A stretch of DNA of 64,000 nt. Source: Paenibacillus tyrphae (GTDB lineage: Bacteria; Bacillota; Bacilli; Paenibacillales; NBRC-103111). The notes beneath the pieces are model-generated. The model had not been told where the DNA came from and searched no databases. It saw nothing but the letters and a program-made list of their open reading frames with translations. The position numbers and the translations under genes are program-made. Positions within the stretch are counted from its first letter, which is position 1. Each line of letters begins with the position of its first letter. The stretch lies in contig NZ_BSDJ01000031.1 of the NCBI RefSeq assembly GCF_027925525.1, forward strand, positions 1-64,000. Direction: 5' to 3'. Below, in pieces: positions 25,071-31,945 of the stretch.

Positions 25071-25481
25071 ATGGGAAGCGCGAAGCAAAAAATCACCACA
25101 TTCTTCATGTTCGAAGGCAAAGCCGAAGAGGCCATGAACTTCTATATCACTCTATTTGACCGATCGGAAATCATCAGCATACAGCATTACGGACCGAACG
25201 AAGCCGGTGCCGAAGGAAGCGTGGTGCAAGCTTTATTTTCAATGAACGGTCAAGTGTTTATGTGCATCGATAGCAGCGTGAAGCACAATTTTACGTTTAC
25301 CCCTTCCATGTCATTATATGTAACATGCGATACGGATGCGGAGATCGAGCGGGTATTCGGCAGGCTGTCCGACGGGGGATTCGTTCTTATGCCGCTGGGA
25401 ACTTACCCGTTCAGCGAAAAGTTCGGCTGGGTACAAGATAAGTTCGGCGTCTCCTGGCAGTTGACTCTAGAGAAAAAATAA
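25071..25481 (+). CDS. PhnB-like VOC family protein
   Basis: A 136-residue protein of the PhnB/3-demethylubiquinone-like VOC type, with KITTFFMFEGKAEEAMNFYITLFDRSEI at the start, GSVVQALFSMNGQVFMCIDS in the middle and the C-terminal block FGWVQDKFGVSWQL. Its activity is unknown. An AAAGGAG lies 11 bases before the ATG. It is divergent from the ArsR gene, so the ArsR protein may control it too. A strong terminator follows after about 80 bases. Confidence 0.85.
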   Translation: MGSAKQKITTFFMFEGKAEEAMNFYITLFDRSEIISIQHYGPNEAGAEGSVVQALFSMNGQVFMCIDSSVKHNFTFTPSMSLYVTCDTDAEIERVFGRLSDGGFVLMPLGTYPFSEKFGWVQDKFGVSWQLTLEKK

Positions 25482-25560
25482 TCTAGCCGTATGGCTCTCG
25501 ATCAGGGGTCTAGCGGTTGTACCGAACGTTAACAAGTGTTTACGAACCAAGGTCAAAAGG

Positions 25561-25603
25561 TGCCAAGAATCGCCGCCGGAAGGCAGCGGTTCTTGGCTTT
25601 TTT
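25561..25603 (+). terminator. Intrinsic terminator after the PhnB-like gene
   Basis: GCCAAGAATCGC and GCGGTTCTTGGC pair with one G:T and are followed by six T. The rest of the gap up to 25805 is AT-rich and should hold the promoter of the next gene. Confidence 0.8.
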
Positions 25604-25804
25604 GCTCCAAGGCCAACGCTTGAGCATCGACACAAAATGACGCTAAACAACATTTTACAAAAAAATGACTTGAATTTACCCAAAATATCGCATATTATTT
25701 TCTATGTGAGCAATATATTAGGCAAAATATTAGTTTTTTGTAATATTTATCGTACAGCTTGAATGTCTATTGCTCTAGAAAATATGTTTAGGGGGAACCT
25801 CCAA

Positions 25805-26083
25805 GTGAACACAACTGTAAATCCCGGGGCAAACGTGAACTACGCGAATCAGCCTCAATCCGCGCCGATCATAACGGTGAAAGATTGGCTCGTTACGTTG
25901 CTGATTTTGATCATTCCCGTCGTAAACCTTATTATGCTGTTTGTATGGGCCTTTGGCGGAGGAGCGAACCCGAGCAAATCGAATTATGCGAAAGCCGCGC
26001 TGATCTGGATGGCCATCGGATTTGTCTTATATTTGCTCGTCGGTGTTCTGTTCATAGGTCTTATCGGCAGCTCAATGAAGTAA
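25805..26083 (+). CDS. Small two-helix membrane protein
   Basis: A 92-residue protein starts at a GTG with AGGGGG nine bases upstream; an ATG or TTG further upstream lacks a site. The N-terminal 30 residues are polar and rich in Asn, Gln and Pro. Two membrane helices (about 35-58 and 70-88) surround the conserved-looking loop WAFGGGANPSKSNYAKAAL. Proteins of this layout are common in Firmicutes and uncharacterised. Confidence 0.75.
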   Translation: MNTTVNPGANVNYANQPQSAPIITVKDWLVTLLILIIPVVNLIMLFVWAFGGGANPSKSNYAKAALIWMAIGFVLYLLVGVLFIGLIGSSMK

Positions 26084-26099
26084 GTTCATTCGATCAAGC

Positions 26100-26145
26100 G
26101 AGCCTGTGCTAAATCTCAAGAAGATTTAGTACGGGCTTTTTATTT
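26100..26145 (+). terminator. Terminator of the small membrane protein gene
   Basis: AGCCTGTGCTAAATC and GATTTAGTACGGGCT pair with few mismatches and end in a run of five T. Confidence 0.8.
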
Positions 26146-26228
26146 TGCCGTCGCCGCATAGGACAAAATCCGACGGCCATACGCTATATCGTAGACCGGC
26201 TATATCCGAAGAGCAGGAGGACAGACGT

Positions 26229-26516
26229 TTGCATATCCCAAAAACCAAACCCAACCCCTATCCGTTCCTTGCGATATCCGCATCGGATCTCAAGAAGGCC
26301 GTTGTGATTGAGTTTATTTCCGGCACCGGGATCTACGCGATCGTCCGAAAAGTAACCGCTTCGGAGCTGCTCGCCATTGCAGCCAGCATGGCCGCGAGCA
26401 CCGCGCTGCAAAAGTGGACGGAACGGCATAGGAAGAAAAAATTGCCGGATCTGCGGTCAGCCAAAGCCATCCCTTGGCCTAACCCGGGGAACGCAACGCG
26501 AACCCGCCTAACCTAA
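26229..26516 (+). CDS. Small hypothetical protein
   Basis: A 95-residue frame opens at a TTG seven bases after GGAGG. The protein has a proline-rich start (IPKTKPNPYPFL), a mildly hydrophobic helical centre (KKAVVIEFISGTGIYAIVRKV, LLAIAASMAASTALQKW) and a very basic stretch (ERHRKKK). It might associate with membranes through the central segments. No family is recognised. The good ribosome binding site is the main support. Confidence 0.45.
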   Translation: MHIPKTKPNPYPFLAISASDLKKAVVIEFISGTGIYAIVRKVTASELLAIAASMAASTALQKWTERHRKKKLPDLRSAKAIPWPNPGNATRTRLT

Positions 26517-26568
26517 CTGCTTATATCGGCAGGTTCGGTCCAATTTTTGAGGTTTTTTCTAAATAAAT

Positions 26569-26606
26569 AAGCAGACCCATGCGCAAAAGTTGCATGAGCC
26601 TGCTCT
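26569..26606 (-). terminator. Likely terminator of the HXXEE gene
   Basis: On the minus strand GCAGGCTCATGC and GCATGGGTCTGC pair with two mismatches and are followed by TTATTTATTT. Confidence 0.5.
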
Positions 26607-26621
26607 GCGCCACCGCTTGCT

Positions 26622-27254
26622 TTACATCCCCTTCGGCTTATAGGGTCCTAACTGCTGGAGAGAAAACCGGTAACGGGTGTTCGGGTCCTTCAGCCACATA
26701 TTCCCTTTGATGATCAAAAGATACACGGCGATGACAAAGTAAACGGTGCCCGCAATCCAATCCGTCACGGTAGCCAGCCCCTGCGTCACGATATGGTGGA
26801 CATACCACCCTCCCACAGGAATATGAAGAAACGCGACGGCAAACAAACCGGGATTATAGAAGGTTCTTCCTTTCAGATTGGCGAAAATGCCGTGCCAGAT
26901 CAACTGGAAAAAACCCATAAGCATCGGAGCGAGACCAAGCCAGATCACATTCGGATACAGCAGCGGAAGCAGGTAAAAGACGTAGGCGATGACCAGATTA
27001 ATGACCATGGCCGATTGCGGGTTCAGCGGGTACCGGTCCGGCTGACTGCTTTTAAAAATAAGAGCATTGAACAAGCCTCCGAAATAGCCCGGCCAGCGGT
27101 ATTCCTCGAATTGATGGACCAGAATCGCAACAAAGCTCAGCCATAGCATCACGTTTATTTTCGGAATCCCGCTTCCACTCACGATCAAGTAAATGCATAC
27201 GGCCAGAGCTACGAGCATCCCCAGGTCCTGCCAATACCTTCTTAAGAAATTCAT
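26622..27254 (-). CDS. HXXEE domain membrane protein
   Basis: A 210-residue polytopic protein with about six helices. The family signature is VHQFEEY near residue 45, followed by GGLFNAL, the central block NLVIAYVFYLLPLLYP, and a second histidine set in FFQLIWHGIFANLKGRTFYNPG. Conserved His/Glu residues within helices suggest metal binding or an enzymatic role; none is proven. The ATG at 27254 has GGGGAGAG upstream. It follows the TetR gene by 20 bases, so the regulator most likely controls this two-gene operon. Confidence 0.8.
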   Translation of the reverse strand: MNFLRRYWQDLGMLVALAVCIYLIVSGSGIPKINVMLWLSFVAILVHQFEEYRWPGYFGGLFNALIFKSSQPDRYPLNPQSAMVINLVIAYVFYLLPLLYPNVIWLGLAPMLMGFFQLIWHGIFANLKGRTFYNPGLFAVAFLHIPVGGWYVHHIVTQGLATVTDWIAGTVYFVIAVYLLIIKGNMWLKDPNTRYRFSLQQLGPYKPKGM

Positions 27255-27274
27255 GGCTCTCTCCCCTGTACTCT

Positions 27275-27859
27275 TCATTTGTCATGAAAATAGCGTTCAA
27301 AGAACCAATCGATCTGCTCCCCGACCGGCAGCATCTTCACCCCGGCCCCCGATTCGAGAATCGGCTTCATGAGAGCGGGAAGGAAAATTGCGCCGAACAG
27401 CTGCGTGATCATCAACATCAATTTGTCCGGACGGTCCTCCTGCGTGATCTGCTGTAGAACGGCTTGAATTTTATGAAATCCCATCTCGCGAAGGAACTCG
27501 CCGTATTCAATTTGGGATGCGAACATGGCGGTTCCGGTGGCGATGATTCGGGAGACAAGCTCCGGATACTGCTGAATGACCTGCACGTAAAGCGTCAGGA
27601 ACGTTTTAAGCCTCTCTTTCGGCGGCAAGGCAGAGTCGTCCAGCACATCGAACGTCCCGCGAAAGCCGAGCAGCATCATTTTAATCGCTTCGCTGATTAA
27701 TTTATCTTTGGAGCCGAAATGGTAATTGATCAGCGCAATATTGGTGTCCGAGCGGGCAGCAATTTTTCTTATCGTGACGTTCTCGAAGCCTTCCTTCTTG
27801 ATCATGTCCAAAGTCGCTTGCAAAATTTTGTCTTTAGTCTCCATTTGATCCGGCGGCAT
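27275..27859 (-). CDS. TetR family transcriptional regulator
   Basis: A 194-residue TetR protein: KDKILQATLDMIKKEGFENVTIRKIAARSDTNIALINYHFGSKDKLISEA forms the DNA-binding domain, and the remaining helices form the ligand-binding domain. The ATG at 27859 with GAGGAGG eight bases upstream is chosen over a TTG at 27886. A perfect inverted repeat lies upstream as its likely operator. The next gene encodes an HXXEE membrane protein, the probable regulated partner. Confidence 0.88.
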   Translation of the reverse strand: MPPDQMETKDKILQATLDMIKKEGFENVTIRKIAARSDTNIALINYHFGSKDKLISEAIKMMLLGFRGTFDVLDDSALPPKERLKTFLTLYVQVIQQYPELVSRIIATGTAMFASQIEYGEFLREMGFHKIQAVLQQITQEDRPDKLMLMITQLFGAIFLPALMKPILESGAGVKMLPVGEQIDWFFERYFHDK

Positions 27860-27904
27860 AGGCGTCCTCCTCTTCAGAAACGGCAAATTGTGTTAATCAT
27901 CGTT

Positions 27905-27931
27905 TTAAACAATGTTTTAATCATTGTTTAA
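27905..27931. promoter_or_regulatory. TetR operator (10-bp perfect inverted repeat)
   Basis: The arms TTAAACAATG and CATTGTTTAA are perfectly complementary with seven bases between them, about 45 bases upstream of the TetR start. Arm length and symmetry are typical of TetR autoregulatory sites. Confidence 0.7.
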
Positions 27932-28092
27932 ATTAATTGTATCACCCTTTTTATTCCAAGGCAATGGGTCAAACGCTGCCGTCTGTGCCTAAATCATGAC
28001 AGGATCCAAGTCTCTTATGACTGTCATATATTGCAAATTAAGTAATACAATGAATTTCGTAACGCATTCCTATTCTTGATGGAGGTGTTTTT

Positions 28093-29610
28093 ATGTTCAA
28101 GCGTCACAAGCTTTGGAGTACGGTGGCTGCCGCACTCGCACTCACCCTGGCGGTCCCTACGGCTATGGCGGAAACGGAAGCCCCGACTACCGCCGAGCAG
28201 AAGCAGCCCGCCGATGCCAAAGCTGCCGCAGACCGGTATCTGAAGGAGCACGCCAAGCAGTATCAGCTCAAGGCCGATTTGTCCGACTTGAAGTATGTCA
28301 CCACGATTCAAACCGACGCGGGCCATTATGTCCGTTATCAGCAAATCGTGAACAACGCCCCGGTCTTTAACCGGCAGGTAACCGTCACCTTGAACCGTTC
28401 TTTCCATAATCCTTTGGTCATCTCCGGATATGAGCCCTACACCACGGTTCAGCAGGTGTCGCAGCTGCTGCCGTCCGGCGATTTGAAGGCCAAGGCGCTC
28501 CGCTTCGTCGAAGACCAGGCCCAGGGAGAATGGGCGCCCTCCTCCGAGGAGTACGGCTATACGATCCAGAAGGGCGTTGCTACGCCTACCTACCGTGTCG
28601 TCGTCCACAGCAAGGCCCCGTACGGCGCATGGGAAACCTACATCCATGCCGGCAGCGGTGAGCTGCTGCGTAAACGGAATTTGAACCAGCGCGTGAACGG
28701 CACCGGCAAAGTTTTCCTCCCCAACCCTGTCGAATCCCAAGGTTCCGTCGGCACCCTCAAAGATAACAACGACAAGGACTCCTCCGAATTGACCAAGCAG
28801 CTGAAATCCGTTACCCTCCAAGGCTTGGACGGTTCCGGCTACCTGCGCGGGCAATACGTCAACATTAACTCCGCCGCCAAGACGTATTCGGCCTCCAACC
28901 AGTTCAACTATACCCGTTCCAACGACAGTTTCGAGGACGTCATGGCCTATTACCACATCGATACGCTGCAGCGGTATTTGCAGCAGCTCGGCCTCAAGAA
29001 CGTCAACAACCGCGCCATTAAAGTAAACGTCAACGCGTCTCCGGACGACAACTCGTACTATCAGCCGTCGACAGGCGAATTAACCTTCGGTACCGGCGGG
29101 GTAGACGATGCGGAAGACGCCGGCGTCATTGCCCACGAATACGGCCATGCGATTCAAGACAATCAGGTGCCGGGCTTCGGCGATTCCCATGAAGGCGGCT
29201 CGATGGGCGAAGGCTTCGGCGATTTTCTCGGCGCGACTTATGAAGATGCTACCTCTTCCACCAGCTTCGGCAAAGCGTGCGTGGCCGAATGGGACGCCAC
29301 GTCGTATTCCAGCGGAAATCCGCCTTGCCTGCGGCGCCTCGACGAAAACAAAGTATATCCGCGCGACCTTCAAAATGAAGTGCACGCAGACGGCGAAATT
29401 TGGTCCCGCGGATTGTACGATATGGCACAATCCTTCGGGCGGGACGTAGCCACCAAAATCATCATCCAATCCCACTTCTCTCTCACGCCGACAGCCACCT
29501 TCAAGGACGGCGCCAAAGCGATCAAACAAGCCGATCTCCAGCTTTACGGCGGCCAGCATGCCGGAGATATCGACCGGATCTGGAAAGCACGCGGCATTCC
29601 CACCAGCTAG
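28093..29610 (+). CDS. Secreted zinc metalloprotease with FTP propeptide (thermolysin/fungalysin-like)
   Basis: A 505-residue preproprotein: signal peptide to about residue 26, then a fungalysin/thermolysin propeptide (residues 40-185, including YVRYQQIVNNAPVFNRQVTV). The catalytic domain has H348-E-Y-G-H352 and the glutamate ligand in GEGFGDFLGA (E373). HEYGH with GEGFGD is closer to M36 or atypical M4-like proteins than to thermolysin itself, which has HEFTH and NEAISD. It should be a secreted gluzincin. Upstream is TGGAGGTG, and a strong terminator follows. Confidence 0.85.
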   Translation: MFKRHKLWSTVAAALALTLAVPTAMAETEAPTTAEQKQPADAKAAADRYLKEHAKQYQLKADLSDLKYVTTIQTDAGHYVRYQQIVNNAPVFNRQVTVTLNRSFHNPLVISGYEPYTTVQQVSQLLPSGDLKAKALRFVEDQAQGEWAPSSEEYGYTIQKGVATPTYRVVVHSKAPYGAWETYIHAGSGELLRKRNLNQRVNGTGKVFLPNPVESQGSVGTLKDNNDKDSSELTKQLKSVTLQGLDGSGYLRGQYVNINSAAKTYSASNQFNYTRSNDSFEDVMAYYHIDTLQRYLQQLGLKNVNNRAIKVNVNASPDDNSYYQPSTGELTFGTGGVDDAEDAGVIAHEYGHAIQDNQVPGFGDSHEGGSMGEGFGDFLGATYEDATSSTSFGKACVAEWDATSYSSGNPPCLRRLDENKVYPRDLQNEVHADGEIWSRGLYDMAQSFGRDVATKIIIQSHFSLTPTATFKDGAKAIKQADLQLYGGQHAGDIDRIWKARGIPTS

Positions 29611-29630
29611 CTAATCGCCGAAAAAATGCA

Positions 29631-29676
29631 AGAGCCTGCAGTCCGCCGTACGCGGCAGATTGCAGGCCTTTTTTCT
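29631..29676 (+). terminator. Terminator of the metalloprotease gene
   Basis: GCCTGCA and TGCAGGC pair with an inner GCCG/CGGC stem and are followed by six T. Confidence 0.85.
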
Positions 29677-29713
29677 TGCTATTGAAAGCATTTTGGAGCA
29701 TGAAAACAAAGTC

Positions 29714-29772
29714 TTGACGCCGCAAAATTGATCCCTTACATTATAACTATTCAATAAATCAATTGAATAGTT
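29714..29772 (+). promoter_or_regulatory. Promoter and operator of the ArsR-rhodanese operon
   Basis: TTGACG (29714-29719), 17 bases and TACATT form a promoter. Just downstream, AACTATTCAAT (29745-29755) and ATTGAATAGTT (29762-29772) are a perfect 11-bp inverted repeat with a six-base spacer. It is the probable binding site of the ArsR-like protein encoded next. Confidence 0.75.
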
Positions 29773-29786
29773 GAGGTGTCGCTTTT

Positions 29787-30458
29787 ATGAGCATGGAACG
29801 AAAATGGAAAGATCAGTTGTATCACGAATTTGCTCGTATTGGTAAGTGTTTATCCAGTCCCAAACGCTTGGAATTGCTTGATTTGCTTTCCCAAGGCCCC
29901 AAATCTGTGGATCAACTCGTTAAAATAACCGGGATGAGTGTTGCGAATGTATCTCAACACCTACAAACGTTGCATGAATCGAGACTAGTTCGTTCCCATA
30001 GGCAAGGGAACTTTGTTATATATGAAGTTGCCGGACTTTCTGTAGCCGATTTCATGGTGTCCTTACATCGTCTTAGTGAAAAGCAATTAGTAGAGGTGCA
30101 GAAGCTTAAAACTGAACTATTGCAAAATCATATAAGTATGGAGCCTATCGGTTTAGAAGAACTCCTCAAGCGTATGGAGAGAGGAGAAGTTGTATTATTA
30201 GATGTTCGACCACAAGATGAGTATGAAACGGGCCATATTCCAGGCGCGATATCTATACCTATGGAAGATCTGGAGAAACACCTGGCATCCTTGCCAACGG
30301 ATAAGGAAATAGTAGCTTATTGCAGAGGCCCCTATTGTCTCACGTCCGCCCAAGCTATTGAAATTTTAAAAAACAAGGGAATCAAAGCATCTCGTTTGGA
30401 AGAAGGCGTTATCGAATGGAAACGCTACATGGAACATTCAGGAGTCAATAAACAATGA
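29787..30458 (+). CDS. ArsR-type repressor fused to a rhodanese domain
   Basis: Residues 10-95 are an ArsR-like winged helix (IGKCLSSPKRLELLDLLSQGPKSVDQLVKITGMSVANVSQHLQTLHESRLV). Residues 120-220 form a rhodanese domain (VVLLDVRPQDEYETGHIPGAISIP) with the active-site loop CRGPYC and catalytic C179. Such fusions are thought to sense sulfane sulfur or oxidants through cysteine. The gene is AT-rich relative to the surroundings. The operator upstream suggests autoregulation, and the MFS gene starts 18 bases after its stop. Confidence 0.88.
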   Translation: MSMERKWKDQLYHEFARIGKCLSSPKRLELLDLLSQGPKSVDQLVKITGMSVANVSQHLQTLHESRLVRSHRQGNFVIYEVAGLSVADFMVSLHRLSEKQLVEVQKLKTELLQNHISMEPIGLEELLKRMERGEVVLLDVRPQDEYETGHIPGAISIPMEDLEKHLASLPTDKEIVAYCRGPYCLTSAQAIEILKNKGIKASRLEEGVIEWKRYMEHSGVNKQ

Positions 30459-30476
30459 GAAAGGTGGTTCTAAGCG

Positions 30477-31793
30477 ATGACGCATGAACCCCAAATCAAA
30501 GACAGCTTGATTCGCCAATACATAGCTTCCCCGGATTTGCAAAGGAAACTGTATAAGCGTTCCCTCCTCATCGTAGTCCTTTCCCAAATTTTTGGAGGTG
30601 CAGGGCTTGCCGCCGGGGTAACCGTCGGAGCGCTCCTGGCGCAAGAGATGTTGGGAGCGGAAAGCTTGGCGGGGGTTCCTTCCGCCTTGATTACCCTTGG
30701 TTCTGCTGCGGCTGCCTTGTTGGTAGGGCGACTATCAGAGCAATACGGACGCAGGCTTGGGCTTGCAGGAGGATTCTTAGCCGGGGGTCTTGGGGCACTA
30801 GGAGTAATAGGGGCTGCAGTAAATCATAGTGTACTGCTTCTGTTCATATCGCTGCTTATTTACGGTGCAGGAACCTCAACAAACTTACAAGCCCGTTACG
30901 CCGGAACAGACTTAGCTATGCCTAATCAGCGGGCAAAAGCAATTAGCATTGCTATGGTTTCGACTACCTTAGGTGCAGTTGCAGGTCCAAATATGGTAGA
31001 TGTTACAGGTCATTTTGCAACTTCCATTGGGATTCCAGCGCTTGCAGGCCCGTTTATCCTAGCTGCAGCAGCTTATATTCTTGCCGGAATCGTCTTCTTT
31101 ATTTTCCTCCGTCCTGATCCCTACGTCGTTGCCAAGGCTGTGTTTAAGTCGCAACAATCCATGAGACAGAGTCAGGGAGCCGATGAGGGTACAAGAGTTT
31201 CCAAAAGCAGCAACAGCGGCTTGATTGTCGGAGCAACCGTCATGATTTTAACCCAAATCGTTATGGTGGCCATCATGACAATGACACCAATCCACATGAA
31301 ACATCACGGCCATAGCTTGGGAGAAGTAGGATTGGTCATCGGAATTCATATCGGCTCGATGTATTTCCCCTCGCTCATTACGGGCGTTCTGGTTGATAAA
31401 ATCGGTCGTACAGCCATGTCGATTGCTTCGGGAGGCGTTCTATTGCTTGCAGGCATTACAGCTGCAGCAGCTCCACCGGATTCTATGTTGGTACTTATTA
31501 TTGCTCTATCGTTGCTTGGCATCGGTTGGAACTTTGGCCTAATCAGCGGGACAGCCATCATTGTAGATTCAACCGACCCTACCACGAGGGCAAAAACTCA
31601 AGGAACGATTGATGTGTTGATTGCACTTGCCGGGGCCTCGGGCGGTGCGCTATCCGGTATGGTTGTAGCTCATTCAAGCTATGCGACCTTGTCGCTTGTT
31701 GGCGGAGGACTTGCCCTTTTGCTAATACCTGTCGTTATCTGGTCTCGAAGTAAATCAAATGTAACTGGAGAAAATGCTTCATTGAACTCCTGA
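30477..31793 (+). CDS. MFS transporter
   Basis: A 438-residue major facilitator with twelve predicted helices. The loop 2-3 motif is LVGRLSEQYGRRLG, and motif A is repeated in the second half as GVLVDKIGRTAMS. The central cytoplasmic loop is charged (around residues 222-245). It sits in an operon with the ArsR-rhodanese gene, so efflux of a compound sensed by that repressor is likely, perhaps a sulfur-containing or oxidising one. AAAGGTGG lies nine bases before the ATG. Confidence 0.85.
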   Translation: MTHEPQIKDSLIRQYIASPDLQRKLYKRSLLIVVLSQIFGGAGLAAGVTVGALLAQEMLGAESLAGVPSALITLGSAAAALLVGRLSEQYGRRLGLAGGFLAGGLGALGVIGAAVNHSVLLLFISLLIYGAGTSTNLQARYAGTDLAMPNQRAKAISIAMVSTTLGAVAGPNMVDVTGHFATSIGIPALAGPFILAAAAYILAGIVFFIFLRPDPYVVAKAVFKSQQSMRQSQGADEGTRVSKSSNSGLIVGATVMILTQIVMVAIMTMTPIHMKHHGHSLGEVGLVIGIHIGSMYFPSLITGVLVDKIGRTAMSIASGGVLLLAGITAAAAPPDSMLVLIIALSLLGIGWNFGLISGTAIIVDSTDPTTRAKTQGTIDVLIALAGASGGALSGMVVAHSSYATLSLVGGGLALLLIPVVIWSRSKSNVTGENASLNS

Positions 31794-31873
31794 GGTAATA
31801 GAGGTTATGAAGGGGTGGGGTATCCACTTCCATTTGCATCTCTATTTAGTAAACGACCACCTTCTAAACACTC

Positions 31874-31906
31874 TAAGGCCTCTCGTCGCATAGGACGAGA
31901 GGCCTT
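31874..31906. terminator. Hairpin between convergent MFS and GH85 genes
   Basis: AAGGCCTCTCGTC and GACGAGAGGCCTT pair perfectly around a short loop. The T run is poor on both strands, but the stem is long and lies between convergent stops. Confidence 0.6.
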
Positions 31907-31945
31907 ATCGTTCCGCTCGCTTGAGCGAACGCGCTTTGCCTTGGA

